Origin: Acidimicrobiia bacterium
Lineage (GTDB): Bacteria; Actinomycetota; Acidimicrobiia; Acidimicrobiales; Acidimicrobilacustridaceae
Direction of reading: 5' to 3'
NCBI GenBank assembly: GCA_020832495.1
Contig: JAFIEP010000006.1
Location: 1 to 47,328, forward strand
DNA: 47,328 nucleotides
Part shown: piece by piece, positions 33,336-41,056 of the stretch
How the letters are laid out: the number at the start of each line of letters is the position of its first letter
Position numbering within the stretch: position 1 is the stretch's first letter
Notes under the pieces: model-generated
What the model was told of the DNA's origin: nothing
Database searches by the model: none
What the model saw: the letters and a program-made list of their open reading frames with translations, nothing else
Made by a program: the position numbers and the translations under genes

Positions 33336-33866
33336 TCAGCTCTCAGCGTCGTGCTCGTAGCCCAAGCGGTCGTCGATGGCGACCAGCAATCGCTCGGCAC
33401 CTCGCCCGGCGATCACCAGCGGGCCGAGGGCCATGTGGGCGCCGATGTGCGCCAGGGCGACACCTGCGGTCGCCGCGGCGTGACCGACCCGACGAACACT
33501 GCCATCGGGATCGTTGCCCGCCGACCCGTCATGAGCCAGATGCTCGTCAGGCATGTCGTCGATCTCCACGTCATCGGGGCCATCGACGTCCGGTTCATCG
33601 ACCTCATCGACCTCATCGACCTCATCGACAGCATCGACATCGTCGGCCGGAGGGACACCGAACTTGGCGGCAAAGTCGTCGAGGTCTGGCTTGTCCTGGT
33701 CGTGATCCGGGTGCACCCCTGGCTGATTGTCGACCGGTACCGGACCCAGCGGCGCGTCGTCGGCGGGCGGCGGTCCCGAGGCTGCCCGTCGGCCGGCGGT
33801 GGCATCGGGGGACAGAGCCTCCACGTGTTCGCTGCGGCGGAGCTCGGACTGCTGCGGTGTGGCCAT
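33336..33866 (-). CDS. Acidic low-complexity protein of unknown function
   Basis: The product is 176 residues from the ATG at 33866. It is strongly acidic and mostly disordered. Residues about 78-92 repeat the tripeptide Val-Asp-Glu (VDEVDEVDEVDE), encoded by a 9-bp DNA repeat around 33595-33640. A possible helical segment with Ala/His/Gly (AAATAGVALAHIGAHMALGPLVIAG) is near 130-155 and might associate with a membrane. No family is recognised. Codon use matches the neighbours and the frame is clean, which is why I keep it as a gene. It is divergent from the methyltransferase. Confidence 0.55.
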   Translation of the reverse strand: MATPQQSELRRSEHVEALSPDATAGRRAASGPPPADDAPLGPVPVDNQPGVHPDHDQDKPDLDDFAAKFGVPPADDVDAVDEVDEVDEVDEPDVDGPDDVEIDDMPDEHLAHDGSAGNDPDGSVRRVGHAAATAGVALAHIGAHMALGPLVIAGRGAERLLVAIDDRLGYEHDAES

Positions 33867-33918
33867 GTCAGAGAACTACCCAGCTGTCCCGTGTCGTAGA
33901 CCGGTGCGCCACCGAGCA

Positions 33919-33969
33919 CCGATATCGGAAATCCCCTCGAATGACGATGAGACTTGTATTACACATGTC
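33919..33969 (+). promoter_or_regulatory. Palindromes upstream of methyltransferase gene
   Basis: CCGATATCGG (33919-33928) is a perfect 10-bp palindrome. A second site, 33951-33969, pairs GAC-x-TGT with ACA-x-GTC around ATTAC and comes close to the FadR/GntR pattern TNGT-N3-ACNA. It ends 3 bp before the ATG, so a bound regulator would block expression. Confidence 0.4.
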
Positions 33970-33972
33970 TGC

Positions 33973-34779
33973 ATGGCGCGTGAGCTGACCGACCAACCGC
34001 GACCTCCGTCGCCCGACACCTGGGATCCGGACCTCTACGCCCGGTTCTGGGAGGAGCGCCGCCAGCCCTTCGTGGATCTCCTGGCGCTGGTGGATCCCGT
34101 GCCGGGTGGTCGGACCGCTGACCTCGGCTGCGGCAACGGCAGGCTGACCCTGGAACTGCACGGCCACGTCGGTGCGGCCACGACCATCGGTGTCGACTCC
34201 TCAGCGGCCATGCTGGCCGAGGCCGACACCGAGGCGGTCGACGGCCTGCAGTTCGTCGAAGGCGACCTGGCCACCTGGGAACCCGACGCTCCGCTGGACG
34301 TGGTGCTGGCCAACGCCAGCCTCCAGTGGGTGCCGAATCACCCGGCGCTGTTCGCTCGACTGCATGCCATGTTGGTGCCGGGAGGACAGTTGGCCGTGCA
34401 GGTGCCGGCCAACTTCAGCCATCCCAGCCACATCGTGGCCGACGAGGTGGGCCAGCAGTTCGGACTGCCGCCGGTGGCGCGCTTCGAGTCGGTCCTCACT
34501 GCGGAGGGGTACGCCGCCCTCCTCGACGACCTCGCCTTCACCGACCTCACCGTCCGCCTGCAGGTGTACGTGCACCACCTTCCGTCGACCAGATCGGTCA
34601 TCGAGTGGGTGAAGGGCACGCTGCTCACCGAGCACCGGCGTCAGCTCGGCTCGGAGCGCTTCGAGCAGTTCCTGGCGACCTACACCGAGGCGTTGCTCGA
34701 CACGCTCGGGGATCCCGCCGGGGATCGTCCCTACACGCACCTGTTCAACCGCATCCTGCTCCACGGCCGACGGGCGTAG
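33973..34779 (+). CDS. tam: SAM-dependent methyltransferase, trans-aconitate 2-methyltransferase-like
   Basis: The product is 268 residues from the ATG at 33973; no ribosome site is seen, so a leaderless mRNA is possible. The Rossmann methyltransferase motifs are ADLGCGNGRLTLEL (motif I), GVDSSAAMLAEA (motif II), DVVLANASLQWVPNHPALFARL (motif IV) and VPGGQLAVQVPANFSHPSH. The DxxLYxRFWEERRQPFVDLL start and the QVPAN segment are characteristic of Tam, which methylates trans-aconitate to protect the citric acid cycle. The later part (TRSVIEWVKGTLLTEHRRQL and ERFEQFLATY) also fits Tam. Exact substrate identity is inferred from family resemblance. Confidence 0.75.
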   Translation: MARELTDQPRPPSPDTWDPDLYARFWEERRQPFVDLLALVDPVPGGRTADLGCGNGRLTLELHGHVGAATTIGVDSSAAMLAEADTEAVDGLQFVEGDLATWEPDAPLDVVLANASLQWVPNHPALFARLHAMLVPGGQLAVQVPANFSHPSHIVADEVGQQFGLPPVARFESVLTAEGYAALLDDLAFTDLTVRLQVYVHHLPSTRSVIEWVKGTLLTEHRRQLGSERFEQFLATYTEALLDTLGDPAGDRPYTHLFNRILLHGRRA

Positions 34780-34839
34780 CCGTCCACCTCGGCGGGCGGC
34801 CACTTACCGTGGCCGAGGAGCCCGCTGAGTGGCGAGCCT

Positions 34840-34891
34840 CCGAACTGCCGGCAATCTGGTGCACATCGAGCGTGAAACGCCGGCAGTTCGG
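34840..34891. repeat. Palindromic repeat (family B, copy 2)
   Basis: Arms CCGAACTGCCGGC (34840-34852) and GCCGGCAGTTCGG (34879-34891) are perfect 13-bp complements with a 26-nt loop. The core 34843-34888 matches the reverse complement of 29893-29938 at 38 of 46 positions. It ends 3 bp from the stop of the MDMPI-like gene, between convergent genes, so it may double as a terminator. Confidence 0.8.
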
Positions 34892-34894
34892 GGG

Positions 34895-35569
34895 TCAGGG
34901 CGTGCGGCCGGCCCAGGCCACCAACCGGTCGATGGCCGGGGCATCGTCGGGCACCTCGATCGCTGAGGCGAACGGGTCCTCCCACGGCACCTCCGGCGGC
35001 AACTCGGCCTGGATCTGCGCCCAGAACTCGACGCGGTCGGCCACCGGGAGCTGCGAGTGGAGCGCGGCTTCGGCGACGGCGACGACCTCGTCGTCCCACG
35101 TCACCTCGATGCCGGTGGCCCGGGCCAGGTCCCATGTGTGCACCACCACCTCGTTCAGGTAGATGGCCACCGCCTCCCGGCCCGACATCGTGTCCCACGG
35201 CAGCACGAGTTGCCGGTCGAGGACCGCCTCGTCGGTCCACTCGGCGAGGGATCCCGCAGCAGCGTCGGCCATGGTGGCCGCCCACTGGTCGTGGGCGACG
35301 TCGGTGTCCTCGACGGGCCAGTTCTCGATGGCGTCGCCCCGTGCGGCGCAGCCCAGGCGTCGAGCCACCATGACGAGGTGGGCCAGCAGGTCGCGCACCG
35401 ACATCGCGTCGCACGGTGTCGGGCCATCCAGCTGATCGGGGCGGACCTGGGACATGACGTCGGCGGCCTGCGCGGCAGATCGCTCGAAGTGGGGACGGGG
35501 ATCGACGCCGGCGAGGCCGTCGGGAGGCAAGGTGTCGGGATTCGAGGTGCTGGTCGTGGTGTCGTTCAT
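34895..35569 (-). CDS. TIGR03086/maleylpyruvate isomerase-N family metal-binding protein
   Basis: The product is 224 residues from the ATG at 35569. It is a DinB-like four-helix bundle: HFERSAAQAADVMSQVRPDQLDGPTPCDAMSVRDLLAHLV in pieces near 27-66, LPWDTMSGREAVAIYLNEVVVHTWDLARATG near 120-150. The conserved His residues in AHLV and VVHTWD, with His27, would form the metal site. Relatives include mycothiol-dependent maleylpyruvate isomerase, consistent with an actinobacterial thiol cofactor. The specific reaction is unknown. It is divergent from a WYL regulator, a common pairing for DinB-like genes. Confidence 0.85.
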   Translation of the reverse strand: MNDTTTSTSNPDTLPPDGLAGVDPRPHFERSAAQAADVMSQVRPDQLDGPTPCDAMSVRDLLAHLVMVARRLGCAARGDAIENWPVEDTDVAHDQWAATMADAAAGSLAEWTDEAVLDRQLVLPWDTMSGREAVAIYLNEVVVHTWDLARATGIEVTWDDEVVAVAEAALHSQLPVADRVEFWAQIQAELPPEVPWEDPFASAIEVPDDAPAIDRLVAWAGRTP

Positions 35570-35593
35570 GCGCTCACCATCGCATCAGAAAGT

Positions 35594-35629
35594 GGCCACC
35601 CTCTGGCCTGTTTGTCGAGAAATCCGACA
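35594..35629. promoter_or_regulatory. Inverted repeats in the MDMPI/WYL divergent promoter region
   Basis: Two inverted repeats lie in the 70-bp gap: GGCCA and TGGCC (35594-35598 and 35604-35608), and TGTCG-AGAAATC-CGACA (35613-35629). The second is placed 10 bp before the WYL start and is the better candidate for the regulator's own site. Confidence 0.45.
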
Positions 35630-35639
35630 TGATGGAGCC

Positions 35640-36695
35640 ATGCGCGCTGATCGGCTGGTGGGGATCCTCCTGCTGCTCCAGCAGCGCGGCCAGGTCACTG
35701 CGGCCGAGGTGGCCGAGGAGCTGGAGGTCTCCGAGCGCACGGCGCGACGCGACCTCGAGGCGCTGGGCATGGCCGGCCTTCCCGTCTACTCGGTGCGGGG
35801 ACGAGGCGGGGGGTGGCGACTGGCCGGGCAGGGTCGGACCGACCTCTCGGGTCTCACCGCCGAGGAGGCCGCCGCCCTGGTCTTCCTCACGGGTCAGCGG
35901 GGTACCACGCCGACGGTGGCGGCTGCCCTGCGCAAGCTCACCGAGGCCCTGCCCGAGCCGTTGCGGTCCCGGGCGGCCGACGCCGCATCGTCGGTGGTGT
36001 TCGACCCCGCCGGCTGGGACTTCGCCGGGGGTCGCGCCGAGCCCGAGTTCCTGGCACCTGTGCAGCGCGCGCTCGTGGCCGGTGAGCAGGTCGACCTGGG
36101 CTATCGCCGCCGAGATGGTCGAGCCAGCATCCGTCGGGTGCACCCCTTGGGTGTGGTGACAAAGGGACCCCATTGGTATCTCCTCACTGGCACCGACACC
36201 GGCCAGCGAACCTTCCGCGTCGACCGAATCACCTCCGTCGAGATGACGGGCCAGCCAGCCGAGCGGCCCGAGGACTTCGATCTGGCCGAGACCTGGAGCG
36301 AGGTGGTCGCTACCGTCGACGAGCTGCGCACGCCGGTGCGGGCGCGTGCGGTGGCTGATCCCTCGGCGCTCGACATGCTGCGCATGGTCTTCGGTCGTCG
36401 GGTCGCATTCGGAGCCGCACATGGCGACTGCCGGTGCGACGGCCGGCCCGACGGCTGGGTGGAGGTGGAGCTGCGGGGCCACCACGTGTGGTCGCTGGCG
36501 GTGGAGGCGGCCGGGTTCGTCGACGTCCTCGACGTGCTCGAACCCGAGGAGGTGCGGGTCGCCCTGGCCGGCATCGGTCACGCCCTGGCGCGACGCTACG
36601 GCGACGACGTCGATGCGCCGCCACGTCACGCGCTGGCTCAGGAACCGCCCCGAACGCCCGACCAGCCGGCCGCAGCGCCTACGACGTCCCGATAG
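35640..36695 (+). CDS. HTH-WYL family transcriptional regulator
   Basis: The product is 351 residues from the ATG at 35640 with GGAG 5 bp upstream. The N-terminal HTH_11 domain is RADRLVGILLLLQQRGQVTAAEVAEELEVSERTARRDLEAL (in pieces, 2-43), followed by the wing GLPVYSVRGRGGGWRL. The WYL sensor domain is at about 140-215, with QVDLGYRRRDG, RRVHPLGVVTKGPHWYLLTG and RTFRVDRITSVEMT. The C-terminal extension (about 240-330, GWVEVELRGHH) is the WCX-type dimerisation region. Such YafY-like proteins sense small ligands or nucleic acids and usually control the divergent gene, here the MDMPI-like protein. Confidence 0.92.
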   Translation: MRADRLVGILLLLQQRGQVTAAEVAEELEVSERTARRDLEALGMAGLPVYSVRGRGGGWRLAGQGRTDLSGLTAEEAAALVFLTGQRGTTPTVAAALRKLTEALPEPLRSRAADAASSVVFDPAGWDFAGGRAEPEFLAPVQRALVAGEQVDLGYRRRDGRASIRRVHPLGVVTKGPHWYLLTGTDTGQRTFRVDRITSVEMTGQPAERPEDFDLAETWSEVVATVDELRTPVRARAVADPSALDMLRMVFGRRVAFGAAHGDCRCDGRPDGWVEVELRGHHVWSLAVEAAGFVDVLDVLEPEEVRVALAGIGHALARRYGDDVDAPPRHALAQEPPRTPDQPAAAPTTSR

Positions 36696-36776
36696 GCTCG
36701 TCGTCGACGTCGGCCCCTGGGGGACGGCGTCGGTGGGGGTGACGAACGAGCGGGGGACACGACCTGAGGGGGTCCC

Positions 36777-38483
36777 ATGTACGACCTGGTCATCCGAGGG
36801 GGCACGGTCATCGACGGCAGCGGTCGACCCGGCGTCACCGCTGACGTGGCCGTCGACGGCGACCGGGTGGTTGCGGTCGGCGACGTCGACGGGAACGGTC
36901 GCCGGGAGCTCGACGCCGACGGTGCCGCCGTCACGCCCGGTTGGGTGGACATCCACACCCATTACGACGGGCAGGCCACCTGGGATCCCGAGGTGTCACC
37001 ATCGGGCTGGCACGGCGTCACCACTGTGGTGATGGGCAACTGCGGCGTGGGGTTCGCTCCGGTGCGGCCCGACGAACGGGAGTTTCTGATCCAGCTCATG
37101 GAAGGGGTCGAGGACATCCCCGGCGCTGCGCTCGACGAGGGCATGTCGTGGGCCTGGGAGTCGTTCCCCGAGTACCTCGACGAGCTGGAGCGGCTGCCAC
37201 GGGTGCTGGACGTGGCCGCGCTGGTGCCTCACGGTGCCCTGCGCGCCTACGTGCTGGGCGCCGATCGGCCCAACGACGAGGCCACCACCGAAGAGATCGA
37301 CGCCATGGCGGCGCTGGCCCGCCAGGCGTCGCTGGCCGGCGCGGTGGGCGTGTCCACCACCCGCACGCTGCTGCACCGGGCCAAGGACGGCGAGTTGGCC
37401 GCAGGCACCACTGCGGCAGCCGCCGAGCTGGTCGGCATCGGCTCGGCCCTGGCCGACACCGGGCACCGGGTGTTCTCGGTGGCCAGCGACATGGCCGACC
37501 CCGCCGCGGAGTTCGCCTGGATGGAACAGATCTCCCGAGCGGCGGGCATCCCGGTGACCTTCCAGGTGCTCGCTGTCGACTTCGCTCCCCACTGGTGGCG
37601 GGACTGGATCGACCGGGCGTTGGCCGCCAACCGCCGCGGCGCCTGGTTGGTGCCACAGGTTGCCGGCAAACCAGCGTCCGTGTTGGTCGGCTTCGAGTCG
37701 TCGTTCCACCCGTTCGTTCGCAATCCCGCCTACCGGCCGTATGCCGATCTGCCCCACGGAGAGCGCATCGCCCAGTTGCGCCGACCCGAGGTGCGCGAGG
37801 CCATCCTGGCCGCACCGCCCGGGCAGTCGACGGGTTTCGAGGCCTTCATGCTGGCCAGCCTGAGCAAGCTGTTCCCCCTCGGTGACCCGCCGGACTACGA
37901 ACCCCACCCGTCATCCAGCGTGGCAGCCATGGCCGAGCGAGAGGGTCGCCAACCCCTCGAGGTGGCCTATGACCTCATGTTGGAGCGCGATGGCCGCGCG
38001 CTGCTCTACCTGCCGCTGCTCGGCTACGTCGACGGTTCACTCGATGACATCGGCGAGATGCTCCGCCATCCCGGCACCGTGCTCGGCCTCGGCGACGGCG
38101 GCGCCCACTGTGGCGTGCTGTGCGACGCCAGCCTGCCGACGTTCATGCTCACCCACTGGGCCCGGGACCGCTCGCGCGGCGACACGCTCCCGGTCGAGGC
38201 GGTGGTGCACCACCAGACCCGACGCACCGCGCTGCTCTACGGGTTCGAGGACCGCGGCCTGGTGGCGCCCGGGTATGTGGCCGATCTCAACGTGGTCGAT
38301 CTCGACGGGCTGGCCTTGGCGGCTCCGACCATGGCTTACGACCTCCCCGCCGGGGGGAAGCGCTTGGTGCAACGCGCCGAGGGCTACGTGGCCACGGTGA
38401 AGTCGGGCCAGGTGGTGCGCCAGTTCGACGAACCCACCGGCGTCCGGCCCGGAGGCCTGCTGCGCGGCGCCGGAGCCCCGTAG
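36777..38483 (+). CDS. N-acyl-D-amino-acid deacylase family amidohydrolase
   Basis: The product is 568 residues from an ATG with GAGGGGG upstream. It belongs to the amidohydrolase_3/D-aminoacylase branch: [23 protein letters not shown] at the N-terminal beta domain, metal ligands in [20 protein letters not shown], the Cys ligand in [12 protein letters not shown], and the catalytic Asp in [15 protein letters not shown]. The end [12 protein letters not shown] returns to the beta domain. These enzymes hydrolyse N-acyl-D-amino acids or related amides with zinc. The substrate here is not certain. It follows the WYL gene by 81 bp and may be monocistronic. Confidence 0.88.
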   Translation: MYDLVIRGGTVIDGSGRPGVTADVAVDGDRVVAVGDVDGNGRRELDADGAAVTPGWVDIHTHYDGQATWDPEVSPSGWHGVTTVVMGNCGVGFAPVRPDEREFLIQLMEGVEDIPGAALDEGMSWAWESFPEYLDELERLPRVLDVAALVPHGALRAYVLGADRPNDEATTEEIDAMAALARQASLAGAVGVSTTRTLLHRAKDGELAAGTTAAAAELVGIGSALADTGHRVFSVASDMADPAAEFAWMEQISRAAGIPVTFQVLAVDFAPHWWRDWIDRALAANRRGAWLVPQVAGKPASVLVGFESSFHPFVRNPAYRPYADLPHGERIAQLRRPEVREAILAAPPGQSTGFEAFMLASLSKLFPLGDPPDYEPHPSSSVAAMAEREGRQPLEVAYDLMLERDGRALLYLPLLGYVDGSLDDIGEMLRHPGTVLGLGDGGAHCGVLCDASLPTFMLTHWARDRSRGDTLPVEAVVHHQTRRTALLYGFEDRGLVAPGYVADLNVVDLDGLALAAPTMAYDLPAGGKRLVQRAEGYVATVKSGQVVRQFDEPTGVRPGGLLRGAGAP

Positions 38484-38551
38484 CCGAGCGCCTTTGGCGG
38501 TGCCCCGCCGGTCGACCGTGCGGCGGCGGGGGCCGGAGGCCCACTGGCGGT

Positions 38552-38567
38552 GGGTACAAACGTTCGA
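38552..38567 (+). promoter_or_regulatory. Possible LexA (SOS) box upstream of alkB-like gene
   Basis: Segment 38552-38567 has GTTCGA as a perfect right half of the Gram-positive LexA site TCGAAC-N4-GTTCGA, with the left half matching 3 of 6 (9 of 12 overall). It lies 12 bp before the GTG. One conserved half-site could arise by chance, so this is tentative. Confidence 0.3.
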
Positions 38568-38579
38568 TAGCCTGACGGT

Positions 38580-39179
38580 GTGGCGCCGTTGCAACTGACC
38601 CTGAGCGCGAGCGACGACCCGGTGCTCGCCGACGGCCCGACCGTCGAGCGTCGCTGGCTCGACGCGACGTCGTGGGTGGACGTGGTCCGTGGCTACCTCG
38701 TTGGCGCCGACACGTTGTTCGCCGAGCTGCGGGACGCTGTGGCGTGGACGCAGGGACGGCGGATCATGTTCGACGCCATGGTCGACGATCCGCGCCTGTC
38801 GAGGTGGTTCCGACGCGACGACGACCCACACCCGACACTCACCGTGGTTCGTGCCGACCTCGAGCGCCGCTACCGTCGCCGGCTCGGCGGTGTCGGACTC
38901 AACTACTACCGCGACGGGCACGACAGCGTGGCGCCGCACCGCGACCGCGAGTTACGTCGTCTGGACGACACGCTGGTGGCCATTCTCACCCTGGGAGCGA
39001 AGCGCCCGTTCCTGGTGCGGCCCCACGGTGGGGGCCCTTCGGTCGACGTGCACCCCGCATCGGGCGACCTGCTGGTCATGGGTGGCGCGTGTCAGCGCGA
39101 CTGGGAGCACGGCGTGCCCAAGCGACGAAGCTCCGGGCCGCGCATCTCTGCGTCGTGGCGCTGGTCGGCGGGAACGTGA
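38580..39179 (+). CDS. AlkB-like 2-oxoglutarate/Fe(II) dioxygenase
   Basis: The product is 199 residues from the GTG at 38580. The AlkB repair-family core is clear: iron ligands His120 and Asp122 in VAPHRDRELR, His177 in WEHGVPK, and the 2-oxoglutarate Arg188 with Arg194 in GPRISASWRW. GLNYYRDGHDSVAPH and the strand VAILTLGAKRPFLVRPHGG match bacterial AlkB-like proteins of ~200 residues. It should oxidatively remove alkyl groups from DNA or RNA bases, complementing the Ogt encoded elsewhere in the window. SASWRW replaces the usual SLTFR. A 17-bp tandem repeat follows its stop. Confidence 0.88.
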   Translation: MAPLQLTLSASDDPVLADGPTVERRWLDATSWVDVVRGYLVGADTLFAELRDAVAWTQGRRIMFDAMVDDPRLSRWFRRDDDPHPTLTVVRADLERRYRRRLGGVGLNYYRDGHDSVAPHRDRELRRLDDTLVAILTLGAKRPFLVRPHGGGPSVDVHPASGDLLVMGGACQRDWEHGVPKRRSSGPRISASWRWSAGT

Positions 39180-39188
39180 GGCCGGCGG

Positions 39189-39222
39189 CCGATTGAGCCC
39201 AGCAGCCGATTGAGCCCAGCAG
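39189..39222. repeat. 17-bp tandem repeat downstream of alkB-like gene
   Basis: Two exact copies of CCGATTGAGCCCAGCAG (39189-39205 and 39206-39222) lie in the 60-bp gap between convergent stops. They start 9 bp after the alkB stop. Each unit contains TGA. Confidence 0.75.
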
Positions 39223-39239
39223 CCAGGCGAGGCCGGCGA

Positions 39240-40955
39240 TCAGATGAGTTGGCCCGGATCCCCGACGGCACGGAACAGGAAGGCGGCCATCGCCTGGCGG
39301 GACAGTGGGCTGGCTGGGAGGAACAGCGTGGACCCGTCCGCCTGCGCGAAGCCCGTGGACACGCCCCACAGGCCCAGGCACTGGATGGGCACGTAGAACG
39401 GGTGGGTGGGGTTCACGTCGGCGAACAGCGGTGCGGGCGCCCCACGGTCCGACTCGCCGACGGCTCGTGCTGAGCACTCGTCGAAGGTGGGCTGGTCCGT
39501 CACCCGCCACAGGAACGCGGCCAACGCCTGGCGGGACAACGGGTCGGTCGGTTTGAACAGTGGCGCGCCACCGGGTTGCAGGGTGCCGGTGGTGATCCCC
39601 CACAAGCCGAAGCACTGGATGGGAGCGAAGAACGGATGGTCCGTCGGGACGTCAGCGAACAGCGGCTCGGCCAGCCTCGGTGACCAGCTCAGCCCTCCGT
39701 TGGCCGCGCACCGCTGCAGGGTCGGCTGCTTCTCGATACGCCACAGGAACGCCACCATGGCCTGGCGGGACAGCGGGTCGCCGGGCTTGAAGAGGGGAAG
39801 TCCCTCGGGCTGGGGGATGCCGGTGGTGATGCCGAAGGCGGCGAGGAAGTGGATGTCGTTGCAGAACGGGTTGGCTACGGTGACGTCGGCGAAGGCATAC
39901 ACCGGTGTGGCGGCGGCACAGTCCGACACGCCGCCAAGGACTCGGAGCACGGTGTCACCGGTGGCGCCGTCGATGCCGTCGAGCGCCAAGCGGTACCGGG
40001 TACCGGAGGTGGCGAAGAGGTAGCTGCGGTTGCCTTGGCGAAAGATGGCCCCGTCGATGGGCAGGTCGTCGACGCGGGGGACCCCGCTGGTGAGGTCGAC
40101 GTCCTCTTCGGTCAACGGCGTCACCGGGGTCAGGTCGTCGAGGCTGTTGCCCACGTGGGCCGACAGCGCGAGGGGTGTGGGGCTGTCGGCCGTCGACAGC
40201 AGATAGAGCACGTCGGCCGGCGACGTGAGCTCGTACCAGATGGAGGCGCTCAACCCCTCCGAGTCGGGTGCGTCGTGTCGGGGTTCACCTGCTTGCGCGC
40301 TGGCGCCGACGTTCGAACCGAACGCGAGGCCCACCCCGTCGAGCACGTCGGCGTCGTCGAGGTCGTCGTTGGGCGGCGGGGTGACGCCGTCGGGTCGGAC
40401 GGTGAGTAGGACGGCGCCGGTGACGCCGTCGGCGCCGTCGACGGCCAGGTGATAGGTGGTGCCGGCGATGGCGTCGAGGGCGACGCGGCTCTGCGGCGCC
40501 AGATCAGAGCCGGCGTCGGCGGTGACCTGCGCCAACTCGCCGAGCCTCTCACCCGTGTAGACGGCCAGGATCGTGGGGCTGTCGCTGCCGGTGGTGTCGA
40601 TGGTGAACCCACCGGTGGTGGGTGCCGTCCAGCGGTACCAGATCGAGGCGCTGGGCGGCGTGGTGCCGTCGGGGTGATGGGACGGTTCGCCTGCCTCGGC
40701 GGTGGCGCCCACGGTCGAGCCAGTCACCGAGCCGGAGGCACCCACCACCGTGCGGGCCGATGCGAAGGCGTCGTTGGGCGGACTGCTGCGGTCCTGTGCT
40801 GCCCGCTCGCCGAGCGGAAGCGACGGGTCGGCGGCCGCCCCCGTGCTACCGGCGACCAGTACGAGCACGGCCATGATGCTGAGAAGCGCAGCCGTCGTGC
40901 GGCGTCGGGAGCAATGGGGCCGGGAGGGGTGGCGCCGGGGGGCGTGTGGCTGCAT
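39240..40955 (-). CDS. Secreted protein with two PPC-like domains and three SLH repeats
   Basis: The product is 571 residues from the ATG at 40955, chosen for its ribosome site GGAGGG and the signal peptide it exposes (RRRTTAALLSIMAVLVLVAGSTGAAA). Two beta-sandwich repeats follow (about 60-175 and 180-330), each starting PPND and containing GSTVGATAEAGEPSHH-like and ASIWY segments, as in pre-peptidase C-terminal domains. Three S-layer homology repeats end the protein (about 352, 430 and 510 onward). Each has an F-A-D-V start, a GITTG or GVSTG core and the SRQAM/SRQAL box in place of the usual TRAE. It is probably anchored in the cell wall or S-layer. Confidence 0.87.
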   Translation of the reverse strand: MQPHAPRRHPSRPHCSRRRTTAALLSIMAVLVLVAGSTGAAADPSLPLGERAAQDRSSPPNDAFASARTVVGASGSVTGSTVGATAEAGEPSHHPDGTTPPSASIWYRWTAPTTGGFTIDTTGSDSPTILAVYTGERLGELAQVTADAGSDLAPQSRVALDAIAGTTYHLAVDGADGVTGAVLLTVRPDGVTPPPNDDLDDADVLDGVGLAFGSNVGASAQAGEPRHDAPDSEGLSASIWYELTSPADVLYLLSTADSPTPLALSAHVGNSLDDLTPVTPLTEEDVDLTSGVPRVDDLPIDGAIFRQGNRSYLFATSGTRYRLALDGIDGATGDTVLRVLGGVSDCAAATPVYAFADVTVANPFCNDIHFLAAFGITTGIPQPEGLPLFKPGDPLSRQAMVAFLWRIEKQPTLQRCAANGGLSWSPRLAEPLFADVPTDHPFFAPIQCFGLWGITTGTLQPGGAPLFKPTDPLSRQALAAFLWRVTDQPTFDECSARAVGESDRGAPAPLFADVNPTHPFYVPIQCLGLWGVSTGFAQADGSTLFLPASPLSRQAMAAFLFRAVGDPGQLI

Positions 40956-41007
40956 CGGTGACCCTCCGGATCCGCCGAGTGGATGCTGGCCTGCTGAGAG
41001 CGACACC

Positions 41008-41037
41008 GCCGCGTCGGGCGGCGCCGCGTCGGGCGGC
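41008..41037. repeat. 15-bp tandem repeat upstream of the SLH gene
   Basis: GCCGCGTCGGGCGGC occurs twice in tandem (41008-41022 and 41023-41037), in the 101-bp gap between the SLH gene start and the stop of the SRPBCC gene. It is GC-only apart from one T per unit. No function is evident. Confidence 0.6.
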
Positions 41038-41056
41038 GCCGACACGCTAGGTCAGG

